64,000 nucleotides of DNA, from positions 5,006,326 through 5,070,325 of the forward strand of contig NZ_OZ024668.1 in assembly GCF_902497775.2 (NCBI RefSeq), in the 5' to 3' direction. The DNA comes from Pseudomonas fluorescens. GTDB taxonomy: Bacteria; Pseudomonadota; Gammaproteobacteria; Pseudomonadales; Pseudomonadaceae. Shown in pieces: positions 26,544-35,600 of this stretch. The first letter of the stretch is position 1. Each line of letters begins with the position of its first letter. The position numbers and the translations under genes were made by a program. The notes under the pieces were generated by a model that searched no databases, was not told where the DNA came from, and saw only the letters and a list, made by a program, of their open reading frames with translations.

Positions 26544-26798
26544 TCAGGCCTTGAGCAGCGCGTCGAGCTTGCCGGCGCGCTCCAGGGCATACAGGTCGTC
26601 GCAACCGCCGACGTGGGTGGAGCCGATCCAGATCTGCGGCACCGAGGTACGCCCGGCCTTGTGGCTCATTTCGGCGCGCACCTGAGGCTTGCCATCGACC
26701 TTGATCTCTTCGAAGGCCACGCCTTTGCTGGCCAGCAGGTGCTTGGCCCGCGAACAGTAAGGGCAGTAATCGCTGGAGTAGACGATGACGTTGCTCAT
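26544..26798 (-). CDS. grxC: Glutaredoxin 3
   Basis: Dithiol glutaredoxin of 84 residues with active site Cys12-Pro-Tyr-Cys15, the TSVPQIWIG cis-Pro loop and GGCDDL glutathione-binding motif. It reduces disulfides with glutathione in the cytoplasm. It follows the rhodanese-like gene by one base and precedes secB, so the three are almost certainly one operon. Confidence 0.97.
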   Translation of the reverse strand: MSNVIVYSSDYCPYCSRAKHLLASKGVAFEEIKVDGKPQVRAEMSHKAGRTSVPQIWIGSTHVGGCDDLYALERAGKLDALLKA

Positions 26799-26799
26799 A

Positions 26800-27216
26800 T
26801 CACTTCACCAGCGGCAGGTTATCAGCCTTCCAGCTCGACACGCCGCCCGACAGTTTGGCAGCGGTGAAGCCGGCCTTGAGCAGTTCGCGAGCGGTGGTGC
26901 CAGCGTGCTGGCCCATGGCGTCGACGATGATCAGGGTCTTGTTGGCCTTGTGCTTTTCCAGCTCGCCGATGCGCGCGGCGACCTTGTCCTGGGGAATGTT
27001 CACGGCGCCAACGATATGGCCGGCGGCGTAGTCCTTGCTCGAACGAATGTCGATCACCAGGCCTTTGTCGGCATTGACCAGCGCGGTCAGTTCGCCAGTG
27101 CTCAGGCTGCGGCCGCCTTTACGTGCCTCGGTAACGATCAGCAGAATCAGCAGAACGACGAAGATACCGACCAGCAGATAGTGATTTGTTGCGAATTCAA
27201 TCAGGTGAGCAACCAT
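26800..27216 (-). CDS. Membrane-anchored rhodanese-like protein lacking the catalytic cysteine (YibN type)
   Basis: A 138-residue protein: N-terminal membrane helix (about residues 12-29) and a cytoplasmic rhodanese fold with VIDIRSSKDYAAGHIVGAVNIP. At the position where active rhodaneses carry Cys, the loop reads VDAMGQHAG, and the whole protein has no cysteine, so sulfur transfer by the usual persulfide is impossible. E. coli YibN, in the same grxC-secB context, also has an altered loop. Role is probably structural or regulatory at the membrane. Confidence 0.85.
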   Translation of the reverse strand: MVAHLIEFATNHYLLVGIFVVLLILLIVTEARKGGRSLSTGELTALVNADKGLVIDIRSSKDYAAGHIVGAVNIPQDKVAARIGELEKHKANKTLIIVDAMGQHAGTTARELLKAGFTAAKLSGGVSSWKADNLPLVK

Positions 27217-27433
27217 CGGAGGGTGTTCCAGGCCATTAAAAATGTTGGCCAGTATACACAGCCCCCAAGGTCGGCCAAAGCCCGCAGGGCAGGGTTATCG
27301 ACAGTAATTCTCATTGCCGGGCTACAGCCCGTCGGCCCGCGCCGCCGGGTCTGCAAGGTTAATTCGTCATTCGTGGCCAATTTGCCCTAAAATGCGTGTC
27401 TTTATCATCTGAACAACCGTGAGTGTGGGATTG

Positions 27434-28969
27434 ATGACGAGCACGCCAAAACCCTTGGTCCTGATCATCCTGGATGGTTTCGGTCACAGCGAAAGCCACG
27501 AATACAACGCCATCTATTCGGCCAACACGCCGGTCTACGATCGACTGCGCGCCACCCAGCCGCACGGCTTGATCTCCGGCTCCGGCATGGATGTCGGCCT
27601 GCCGGACGGGCAAATGGGCAACTCCGAGGTCGGTCACATGAACCTCGGCGCTGGCCGCGTGGTGTACCAGGACTTCACCCGGGTGACCAAGGCGATCAAG
27701 GACGGCGAGTTCTTCGACAACCCGGTGCTGTGTGACGCGGTCGACAAGGCCGTCGGTGCCGGCAAGGCCGTGCACATCCTTGGCCTGCTCTCCGATGGTG
27801 GCGTACACAGCCACCAGGACCATCTGGTGGCCATGGCCGAGCTTGCCGCCAAGCGCGGTGCCGAGAAAATCTACCTGCACGCCTTCCTCGACGGCCGCGA
27901 TACCCCGCCAAAAAGCGCGCAGTCATCGATCGAGCTGCTCGACGCCACCTTCGCCAGGCTCGGCAAGGGCCGTATCGCCAGCCTGATCGGCCGTTACTAC
28001 GCCATGGACCGCGACAACCGCTGGGACCGCGTATCGGCTGCCTACAACCTGATCGTCGACAGCAGCGCCGAATTCAGCGCCGACACCGCCCAGGCCGGCC
28101 TGGAAGCGGCCTACGCCCGTGACGAGAGCGACGAATTCGTCAAAGCCACGCGCATTGGCGAGGCGGTCAAGGTCGAAGACGGCGACGCGGTGATCTTCAT
28201 GAACTTCCGCGCCGACCGCGCCCGCGAGCTGTCGCGGGTGTTCGTCGAGCCGCAGTTCAACGAGTTCGCCCGTGCACGCCTGCCAAAACTGGCCGCTTAC
28301 ATCGGCCTGACCCAGTACTCGGCAAAAATCCCGGCCCCGGCCGCCTTTGCCCCGGGCAGCCTGAACAACGTGCTCGGCGAGTACCTGGCGAAAAACGGCA
28401 AGACCCAGTTGCGCATCGCCGAAACCGAGAAATACGCCCACGTCACGTTCTTCTTCTCTGGCGGCCGCGAAGAGCCGTTCGAAGGCGAAGAGCGCATCCT
28501 CATCCCGTCGCCGAAGGTCGCCACCTATGACCTGCAGCCGGAAATGAGCGCGCCGGAAGTCACCGACCGCATCGTCGAAGCCATCGAGCAGCAGCGCTAC
28601 GACGTGATCGTGGTCAACTACGCCAACGGCGACATGGTCGGCCACAGCGGCGTGTTCGAGGCCGCAGTCAAGGCCGTCGAGGCGCTGGACCTGTGTGTCG
28701 GGCGCATTGTCGAGGCGCTGGACAAGGTCGGCGGCGAAGCGCTGATCACTGCCGACCACGGCAACGTCGAGCAAATGGAAGACGAATGCACCGGCCAGGC
28801 GCATACCGCGCATACCACCGAGCCGGTACCGTTCATCTATGTCGGCAAGCGTAACGTGAAGGTGCGCCAAGGCGGCGTACTGGCCGACGTGGCGCCAACC
28901 ATGCTCCAGCTGCTGGGCCTGGAAAAACCGGCAGAAATGACCGGCTCGTCGATTCTGATCGACGGCTAA
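27434..28969 (+). CDS. gpmI: 2,3-bisphosphoglycerate-independent phosphoglycerate mutase
   Basis: Interconverts 3- and 2-phosphoglycerate, Mn2+-dependent. The product has 511 residues. The first metal site is [14 protein letters not shown], the phosphorylated Ser lies in [14 protein letters not shown], and the C-terminal metal site includes [11 protein letters not shown] and [13 protein letters not shown] 27434 is chosen because the protein then starts as in its family; a GTG at 27419 is in frame. It leads the gpmI-envC-ctpA-yibQ group. Confidence 0.97.
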   Translation: MTSTPKPLVLIILDGFGHSESHEYNAIYSANTPVYDRLRATQPHGLISGSGMDVGLPDGQMGNSEVGHMNLGAGRVVYQDFTRVTKAIKDGEFFDNPVLCDAVDKAVGAGKAVHILGLLSDGGVHSHQDHLVAMAELAAKRGAEKIYLHAFLDGRDTPPKSAQSSIELLDATFARLGKGRIASLIGRYYAMDRDNRWDRVSAAYNLIVDSSAEFSADTAQAGLEAAYARDESDEFVKATRIGEAVKVEDGDAVIFMNFRADRARELSRVFVEPQFNEFARARLPKLAAYIGLTQYSAKIPAPAAFAPGSLNNVLGEYLAKNGKTQLRIAETEKYAHVTFFFSGGREEPFEGEERILIPSPKVATYDLQPEMSAPEVTDRIVEAIEQQRYDVIVVNYANGDMVGHSGVFEAAVKAVEALDLCVGRIVEALDKVGGEALITADHGNVEQMEDECTGQAHTAHTTEPVPFIYVGKRNVKVRQGGVLADVAPTMLQLLGLEKPAEMTGSSILIDG

Positions 28970-28972
28970 AGC

Positions 28973-29056
28973 CGCTAGCGACAAGCTGCAAGCCGCAAGA
29001 AAGAGCCCATTCGCCCACTTTTCTTGCCGCTTGTAGCTTGCCGCTTGCCGCTAAAG
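28973..29056. repeat. Second type of intergenic palindrome, with T-run (possible gpmI terminator)
   Basis: An imperfect inverted repeat of about 35-base arms built from units like AAGCTGCAAGCCGCAAG and CTTGCCGCTTGTAGCTTG, centred near 29010 and followed by TTTTTTTT at 29058-29065. It differs from the REP family. It may be a repeat element that also works as the gpmI terminator. Confidence 0.65.
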
Positions 29057-29121
29057 CCGTTTTTTTTGCAGGCCATGGCGGGCATACTAGGCCAGTCTCT
29101 ATGCCTGGTGCCGCCCACCCC

Positions 29122-30408
29122 ATGTTTCGCGCCCTGATCGTACTCGCCCTGTCTTGCCTGCTCAGCCCGGCTTTTGCCGATGAGCGCGCGCAAACCCAGC
29201 AACAACTGGACGCCACGCGCCAGGACATTGCCGAGCTGAAAAAGATGCTTGGCAAGTTGCAGGAAGAAAAATCCGGCGTGCAGAAAGACCTGCGCTCAAC
29301 CGAAACCGACATCGGCAAGCTGGAGAAGCAGGTGGAGGCCCTGCAACACGAACTAAAAAAGACGGAAGGCGAACTGGAGCGCCTTGATACCGAGAAAAAA
29401 AAACTCCAGAGCGCCCGCATTGAGCAGCAACGACTGATCGCCATCCAGGCCCGATCGGCCTATCAGAATGGCCGCGAGGAATACCTGAAACTGCTGCTCA
29501 ACCAGCAGAATCCGGAAAAATTCGCCCGCACCCTGACCTATTACGATTACCTGAGCCAGGCCCGCCTGACCCAGTTGCGCAATTTCAACGAGACCTTGCG
29601 CCAATTGGCCAATGTCGAGAAGGACATCAGCCTGCAGCAAGCCCAGTTGCTGACCCAGCAAGGCACCCTCGACTCGCAGCGCCAGGAGCTGGAAAAAGTC
29701 CGCACCGAGCGTAAAGAAGTACTGGCCAAGCTCAACAAGGACGTCAAGGCCCGCGACCAGAAGCTGCAAGCCCGTGAGCAGGACCAGGCTGACCTGAGCA
29801 AGGTGCTCAAGACCATCGAGGAAACCCTCGCCCGCCAGGCCCGTGAAGCCGAAGAAGCGCGGCAAAAGGCCCTGCTCGCTGCCCAGGAAGCGGAAAAGCA
29901 ACGCCAGCGTGAAGCCCTGGCCGCCAACAACAGCGACGCGCCGAAGAAGCCCAAGAGCCTTCCCGGCCCGCTGGTTTCCAACAATGGCGAAACCTTCGGC
30001 GGGGCTTTTTCTGCCGCCCGGGGAAAACTTCCATGGCCCGTCAATGGTCGATTGCTGGCACGCTTTGGCGAAACCCGTGGCGATGACTCGCGGGCCAAGT
30101 GGGACGGGGTGATGATCAGTGCCTCACCGGGCAGCCAGGTGCGCGCCGTGCATGGCGGCCGGGTAGTGTTTGCCGACTGGTTGCGCGGCGCTGGACTTCT
30201 GGTCATTCTCGACCATGGTAATGGTTACCTGAGCCTGTACGGCCATAACCAGAGCCTGCTCAAGAGCGCCGGCGATGTGGTCAAGGCCGGTGAGGCCATC
30301 TCCACCGTCGGCGACAGCGGCGGCCAGGACAGCTCGGGGCTGTATTTCGCCATCCGCCAGCAGGGCCGCCCCAGCGACCCCACACAATGGTGCCGTGCCC
30401 AGGGATAA
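29122..30408 (+). CDS. EnvC-type murein hydrolase activator (degenerate LytM/M23)
   Basis: Periplasmic activator of the amidases that split septal peptidoglycan. The product has 428 residues: signal peptide ending SPAFA, a long coiled coil (about 22-250, rich in Gln/Lys/Glu heptads) and a C-terminal LytM domain. The LytM catalytic residues are missing: KWDGVMIS replaces the first His-Asp site and LYFAIRQQG the HxH, as in EnvC, so it is an activator and not an enzyme. The start ATG 29122 gives an ideal signal peptide; ATG 29101 is possible. Between gpmI and ctpA. Confidence 0.9.
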   Translation: MFRALIVLALSCLLSPAFADERAQTQQQLDATRQDIAELKKMLGKLQEEKSGVQKDLRSTETDIGKLEKQVEALQHELKKTEGELERLDTEKKKLQSARIEQQRLIAIQARSAYQNGREEYLKLLLNQQNPEKFARTLTYYDYLSQARLTQLRNFNETLRQLANVEKDISLQQAQLLTQQGTLDSQRQELEKVRTERKEVLAKLNKDVKARDQKLQAREQDQADLSKVLKTIEETLARQAREAEEARQKALLAAQEAEKQRQREALAANNSDAPKKPKSLPGPLVSNNGETFGGAFSAARGKLPWPVNGRLLARFGETRGDDSRAKWDGVMISASPGSQVRAVHGGRVVFADWLRGAGLLVILDHGNGYLSLYGHNQSLLKSAGDVVKAGEAISTVGDSGGQDSSGLYFAIRQQGRPSDPTQWCRAQG

Positions 30409-30496
30409 GGCAACACCCCCTATTTGACGGCGTAGCGCAACTTCGGGCTGCGCCGATGCTCTACGGAGCGCTACCAGGATCAGGAGTTCGTTCGAC

Positions 30497-31825
30497 ATGC
30501 TGCAATCGCCTCGCCTCACCTCGCTGGCCCTGACCATCGCCATGGTCCTCGGCGCGTCCCTGGCCCGCGCGGCCGAGCCGGCCAAGCCCGCCGCGATTCC
30601 AGCGACGACGGTCTCGGCACCCTCGGCCAAGGCACCGTTGCCGCTGGAAGAGCTGCGCACCTTCGCCGAGGTCATGGACCGCATCAAGGCCGCCTATGTC
30701 GAACCGGTAGACGACAAGACCCTGCTGGAAAACGCCATCAAGGGCATGCTCAGCAACCTTGATCCGCACTCCGCCTACCTCGGCCCGGAAGATTTCCTCG
30801 AGCTGCAAGAGAGCACCAGCGGCGAGTTCGGCGGCCTGGGCATCGAAGTGGGCATGGAAGACGGCTTCATCAAGGTGGTCTCACCGATCGACGAGACCCC
30901 GGCCTCGCGCGCTGGCATCGAAGCTGGCGACCTGATCGTCAAGATCAACGGCCAGCCGACCCGCGGCCAGACCATGACCGAAGCGGTCGACAAGATGCGC
31001 GGCAAAGTCGGCGAGAAAATCACCCTGACCCTGGTGCGCGACGGCGGCAACCCGTTCGATGTCACCCTTGCGCGCGCGGTCATCCAGGTCAAGAGCGTCA
31101 AGAGCCAGATGCTCGAAGACGGCTACGGCTACATCCGCATCACCCAGTTCCAGGTCAAGACCGGCGAAGAAGTCGGCAAGGCCCTGGCCAAGCTGCGCAA
31201 GGACAACGGCAAGAAAATGCGCGGCCTGGTCCTGGACCTGCGCAACAACCCGGGCGGCGTGCTGCAATCGGCCGTGGAAGTGGCCGACCACTTCCTGACC
31301 AAAGGCCTGATTGTCTATACCAAGGGCCGTATCGCCAACTCCGAGCTGCGCTTCTCTGCCGACCCGGCCGACGCCAGCGAAGGCGTGCCATTGGTAGTGC
31401 TGATCAACGGCGGCAGCGCCTCGGCTTCAGAAATTGTCGCCGGCGCCTTGCAAGACCAGAAACGCGGCGTGTTGATGGGCACCGACAGCTTCGGCAAAGG
31501 CTCGGTGCAAACCGTATTGCCGCTGAACAACGACCGCGCGCTGAAGATCACCACCGCGCTGTACTTCACCCCCAACGGCCGCTCGATCCAGGCCCAGGGC
31601 ATCGTCCCGGACATCGAGGTGCGCCGCGCCAAGATCACCGCCGAGCAGGACGGCGAAAACTTCAAGGAAGCCGACCTGCAAGGCCACCTGGGCAACGGCA
31701 ACGGCGGCGCCGACCGGCCATCGGGCAAAGGCGCCAGTGCCAAGCCACGCCCACAGGATGATGATTACCAGCTCAGCCAGGCTCTGAGCCTGCTCAAGGG
31801 CCTGAGCATCACCCAGGGTAAATAA
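30497..31825 (+). CDS. ctpA: Carboxy-terminal processing protease CtpA (S41)
   Basis: Periplasmic Ser-Lys protease. The product has 442 residues: signal peptide (ending ARA), an N-terminal helical part, PDZ domain (about 100-180, EFGGLGIEVG and GLGIEAGDLIVKING-like), and S41 domain with the dyad Ser309 in GGSASASE and Lys334 in FGKGSVQ, 25 residues apart as in E. coli Prc. In P. aeruginosa CtpA, with its adaptor LbcA, degrades peptidoglycan cross-link hydrolases, and EnvC-type genes lie next to it as here. ATG 30497. Confidence 0.94.
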   Translation: MLQSPRLTSLALTIAMVLGASLARAAEPAKPAAIPATTVSAPSAKAPLPLEELRTFAEVMDRIKAAYVEPVDDKTLLENAIKGMLSNLDPHSAYLGPEDFLELQESTSGEFGGLGIEVGMEDGFIKVVSPIDETPASRAGIEAGDLIVKINGQPTRGQTMTEAVDKMRGKVGEKITLTLVRDGGNPFDVTLARAVIQVKSVKSQMLEDGYGYIRITQFQVKTGEEVGKALAKLRKDNGKKMRGLVLDLRNNPGGVLQSAVEVADHFLTKGLIVYTKGRIANSELRFSADPADASEGVPLVVLINGGSASASEIVAGALQDQKRGVLMGTDSFGKGSVQTVLPLNNDRALKITTALYFTPNGRSIQAQGIVPDIEVRRAKITAEQDGENFKEADLQGHLGNGNGGADRPSGKGASAKPRPQDDDYQLSQALSLLKGLSITQGK

Positions 31826-31834
31826 GGCCAGTTG

Positions 31835-32620
31835 ATGCGTTACCTGCTGTTGGCCCTGTTGTACCTGATGAGCGGCGTCGCCCTGGCGGCGCCGGCTCAA
31901 ACGGGCAAGGCGTACCTGACACTGATCATCGACGACTTGGGACAGAACCCTGCGCGTGACTCACGCACCCTGGCCCTGCCCGGCCCGGTGACCCTGGCGA
32001 TCATGCCCGACACACCCCATGCCACCGACTTCGCCCGCCAAGCCCATCGCGCCGGCAAGACGGTGATCCTGCACATGCCCATGGACCCGGCCACCGGCCC
32101 TTACGCCTGGCATCCCGGCACGCCACTGCCGGAGCTGGAGCGCCGGCTCAACGCGGCGCTCGACAAAGTCCCCTACGCCGCCGGCATCAACAACCACATG
32201 GGCAGCCGCATGACCGCCGAGCCCGCGGCCATGGCCTGGTTGATGGGCGAACTGCAGCGCCGCGGCCTGTTCTTCGTCGACAGCCGCACCAGCGCCGCCA
32301 CGGTAGCCGCCAAATCCGCGCAGAACATCAGCCTGGCCAGCGTGTCGCGGGATGTTTTTCTCGATGACGTGCGCACCACCGAAGCCATCGCCGGCCAACT
32401 GCAACAGGGCATCGCCCTGGCGCGCAAGCAGGGCACGGCGGTACTGATCGGCCATCCGTATCCACAGACCCTGGAAGTGCTTGAGCGCGAACTGCCCAGG
32501 CTCAAGGCCCAAGGTATCGAATGGATAGAGATTCACCAGATGATCGCCGAGCGCAGCAACCGCGCCATGCCAGCGCATGGCAAGCAGGGCCTCTACACCC
32601 CTGCTCGCACACACCCATAA
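31835..32620 (+). CDS. Divergent polysaccharide deacetylase family protein (YibQ/DUF610)
   Basis: A 261-residue periplasmic protein: signal peptide ending in VALAAP, then the YibQ pattern LIIDDLGQNPARD (first Asp-Asp), VILHMPMDP, NNHMGSRMT and VDSRTSA, an NodB-like barrel. It starts ten bases after ctpA; AAGG precedes ATG 31835 (an in-frame TTG lies three bases earlier). Fourth gene of gpmI-envC-ctpA-yibQ, a conserved envelope group; substrate is not established. Confidence 0.88.
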   Translation: MRYLLLALLYLMSGVALAAPAQTGKAYLTLIIDDLGQNPARDSRTLALPGPVTLAIMPDTPHATDFARQAHRAGKTVILHMPMDPATGPYAWHPGTPLPELERRLNAALDKVPYAAGINNHMGSRMTAEPAAMAWLMGELQRRGLFFVDSRTSAATVAAKSAQNISLASVSRDVFLDDVRTTEAIAGQLQQGIALARKQGTAVLIGHPYPQTLEVLERELPRLKAQGIEWIEIHQMIAERSNRAMPAHGKQGLYTPARTHP

Positions 32621-32628
32621 AGCTGCCA

Positions 32629-35600
32629 TTAATCGAAGGGCAGCACCCTTGCGACTTGTGCCAATTGAACGTCACCCCGGTAGATTTCCAGGAATCGTTG
32701 CTCGGTCAAAGCGGCGTGCAGTTGGGCCTCCCTGCCCAGCTTGCGCTCTGACCAGATTTTTATATGCCCTTTCTGGAATTGCCGACGGTCATCGTTTGCC
32801 GCGCGATAGTGCAGGTGCACCTCCCACAAGCCATCTTCCTTGCCTGTGCCTTGTACGCCCCTGACCTGGTAAATATCCAGGTAATCGTTGTCCCCCAACT
32901 TTCTTCGCTCCAGGCTTCTGTTGATGGTGATCTTCCGTTCCTGGTACAGGTAGGCAAGGCTTTCTGCCGTTGGGCGACTCGTCGTCAGATGCAGGTTCAC
33001 CAGCAAGTCACGCTTGACATTGGTCAAGCGTAGGATGCCTTCCTCGATGGTCTCGATCAACTGACTGTCGGCAAGGGGTAATGTCGCTGCGGAACGCTCC
33101 AGGGTGCTGCTAGCCGATTGCAGCTTCTCAATATGACGCTCAATGACGAAAGCCAGATTACGCGGTTCATTCGAGGCAATGTAACGCCTGGCCAATGTCA
33201 GCACGGGTTCGATTTCAGTCGTTAACTGTCGAGCGCTTTGTCGCGCCGCGATCAATTGACTCGATGTGACGGAAAGCGGACGGGCCTCAGGTTTGGCTTC
33301 GACCACCTCTACCCACCTATCGCCATGCTGGTGATAGGTACTCAACACTGCATTGGAGACTGGATCATGCTGGCGAACCACCTCCTCACCATCAAGCTCC
33401 GATTGCTCGCCAATCAGAGTCTTGCCGTCACCAGTGCGCACTACCCGCCGCGTACCTGGCCGCGCTTTGTAGGGCAGGGGCTTGAACAACGGCGCCGACG
33501 CCCATTCACTTTCCTTGATCGCCGCGGCCAGTTTGTGTTCGGCCTGAGTTTTAACCAGACCCAGCTCCACCTTGTAGCGACTCAGTGTGGCCTGGTTTAC
33601 CGCAACACCGCCAAAGCGCTCAAGATAGTCAACCATGGTCAAGGCATTGGCGTACTCTGCCTGCGCGGTCTGAAAACCGTCGATGGTTTCCGTCAAGGTG
33701 AACGTACCGATCGTCAATTCATTATGGGTACTACTCGCACTGCTAATGTCCTTGTTGCTCAAGTAACCCTTGAATGACTCCAAGGTTTCTTCATCAGCGC
33801 CCCCCGTGCGCTCAAGGGCAAGTTCGGCCAGATCCTCGATATATCCAATCCGCATTTTCAACGTGGAAGTGGTGCGTATCTCGAAAATGTACTGGACTGT
33901 ATTGTCCCTTAACTCGAAAGCGATATTGTTGTTTCCCCACGTATCGATCAACAGTGTATCCAGCTGTTCCCGCCGGCGCACCATCTGTTCCTGCACATCT
34001 ACGGATCTAGCCAGTGCTGTCCGGTAGCGCTGATACTGGACGACTTCATCATTTGTGATGGGCAATTTCTTGATGTGTTTTGCCCGCTCAGCCAACTCGT
34101 TGAAATCGACCGAGTCGAACAACTGCTCATTCAACTTGGAAAGATTAAAAATCAGGTTTCTACGGACTATACCTCGCTGCGTTTTGAAGGTGCTTTCAAT
34201 CTGGGAGCTTTCAGCCCGGATTCGGAAAAATTCCGGAGCGGACATCCTCATGTACAGCTTCTCCACCGCCTCATCCCGAGCAATACTTTCCTCCAAGCCT
34301 GCGATCACCGCTTGCCTGGCGGCATCCGTCGCGGTGGTCTGCGTCGCAATCTTCTCACTGGTCTGCAGGATCAGTGCTGTTAGCGGCTCTGGATCCGCAC
34401 TGATCTCTTGCCTTTCGACAAAACCGTCACGCAATTGAGTCAATCTTTCCAGCGCCTTGTTCTGCGTTTCGAGGTCACCCCAACGGCTTCTCATCTGCAG
34501 GGCAAAATCGTTGTATTGCGCGTTAATGCCGTCTATTTCATGTTGCATGGCTACCAACTTTTTTTTATTGGCTTTTTTCAGTAGCTCCACCTGCGATTTG
34601 GGCGCTCCCCCCGCGAGCTGCAGGCCCGCCAAGTGCCACTGGCCATTCACAGCCTGCAGCCGAGGGCCCTGACCACCGGATGGATCGACTACTCTGATTC
34701 CCTCTGCGTCTGCCCGGACCTTGAACGCATGGTTGTCGAGTAACGTGTAATACTCCTCTGCGACCTGGTAAAGACCGCGAAATGCCCCCTGCCTTAGTGG
34801 AACAATGCCGGCCAGCGAGACGTTAGAGCGCATGGCCGCCAAGGCTTGACGCTGCGAGGCACCAAGCCTGTTCAGCCCCTGTGCGCCGTACCAGGCAAAG
34901 TCCAGTGTGAACTCGGACTTCTGACTCAGTTCATTGGGCAGGTATACCTTGCCTTCCTTGACAGCCACGTTGGCAGAGACAGGCAGCATTCGACGGGGCG
35001 GGCCATACACGGGAAGCTGCCCCTGTGTTTTAGCCGGGACTTGAGCGTTCTGCAGGCTGCCATGCAACAACACCATCGCAAGGTTGAGCAGAAGGTCCAC
35101 CACCGCTTGCGATTTTTCAAACTGATTGCCGTTGGCGAGCGCGCGCAAATCGCTGTTCAGCGTCTGTGCGCCCTGGAGCAGCCAGGCCAGTACCGCTGCC
35201 GGCCCGCGCAGAAACGGCGCAGCCAGCCCGAACAACAGATTGACCATCAGGCTCCCGCCTTCAACCAAAATGGCCCAACGACTTTGCGCGTTGGACACTG
35301 TGTCGCGCTTTGCCAGATCCACCAGCATCTGCGTATGGGTCATGTACAGGTGGGCATCAATACCCGATCGCCAGCTCTGCAGGTCAAGATGCACGGGGCT
35401 GACCGGCGTAGGCCAGGTTTGCGTGTCGAGGATGGGTCGAGGCAGATGGGGCTCTTTGAACCCCCCATTGCCATATACAGTTTGCGCCTCTGAGCTCATC
35501 CACGACAGGATGCTGGCATTGAGGCTGTCATCGTTGACCACTGCGCTGTGCAACGCCGTCTGGCTGGCAAACTCCTGCAAGGGTTTACTCGCCTCAAACG

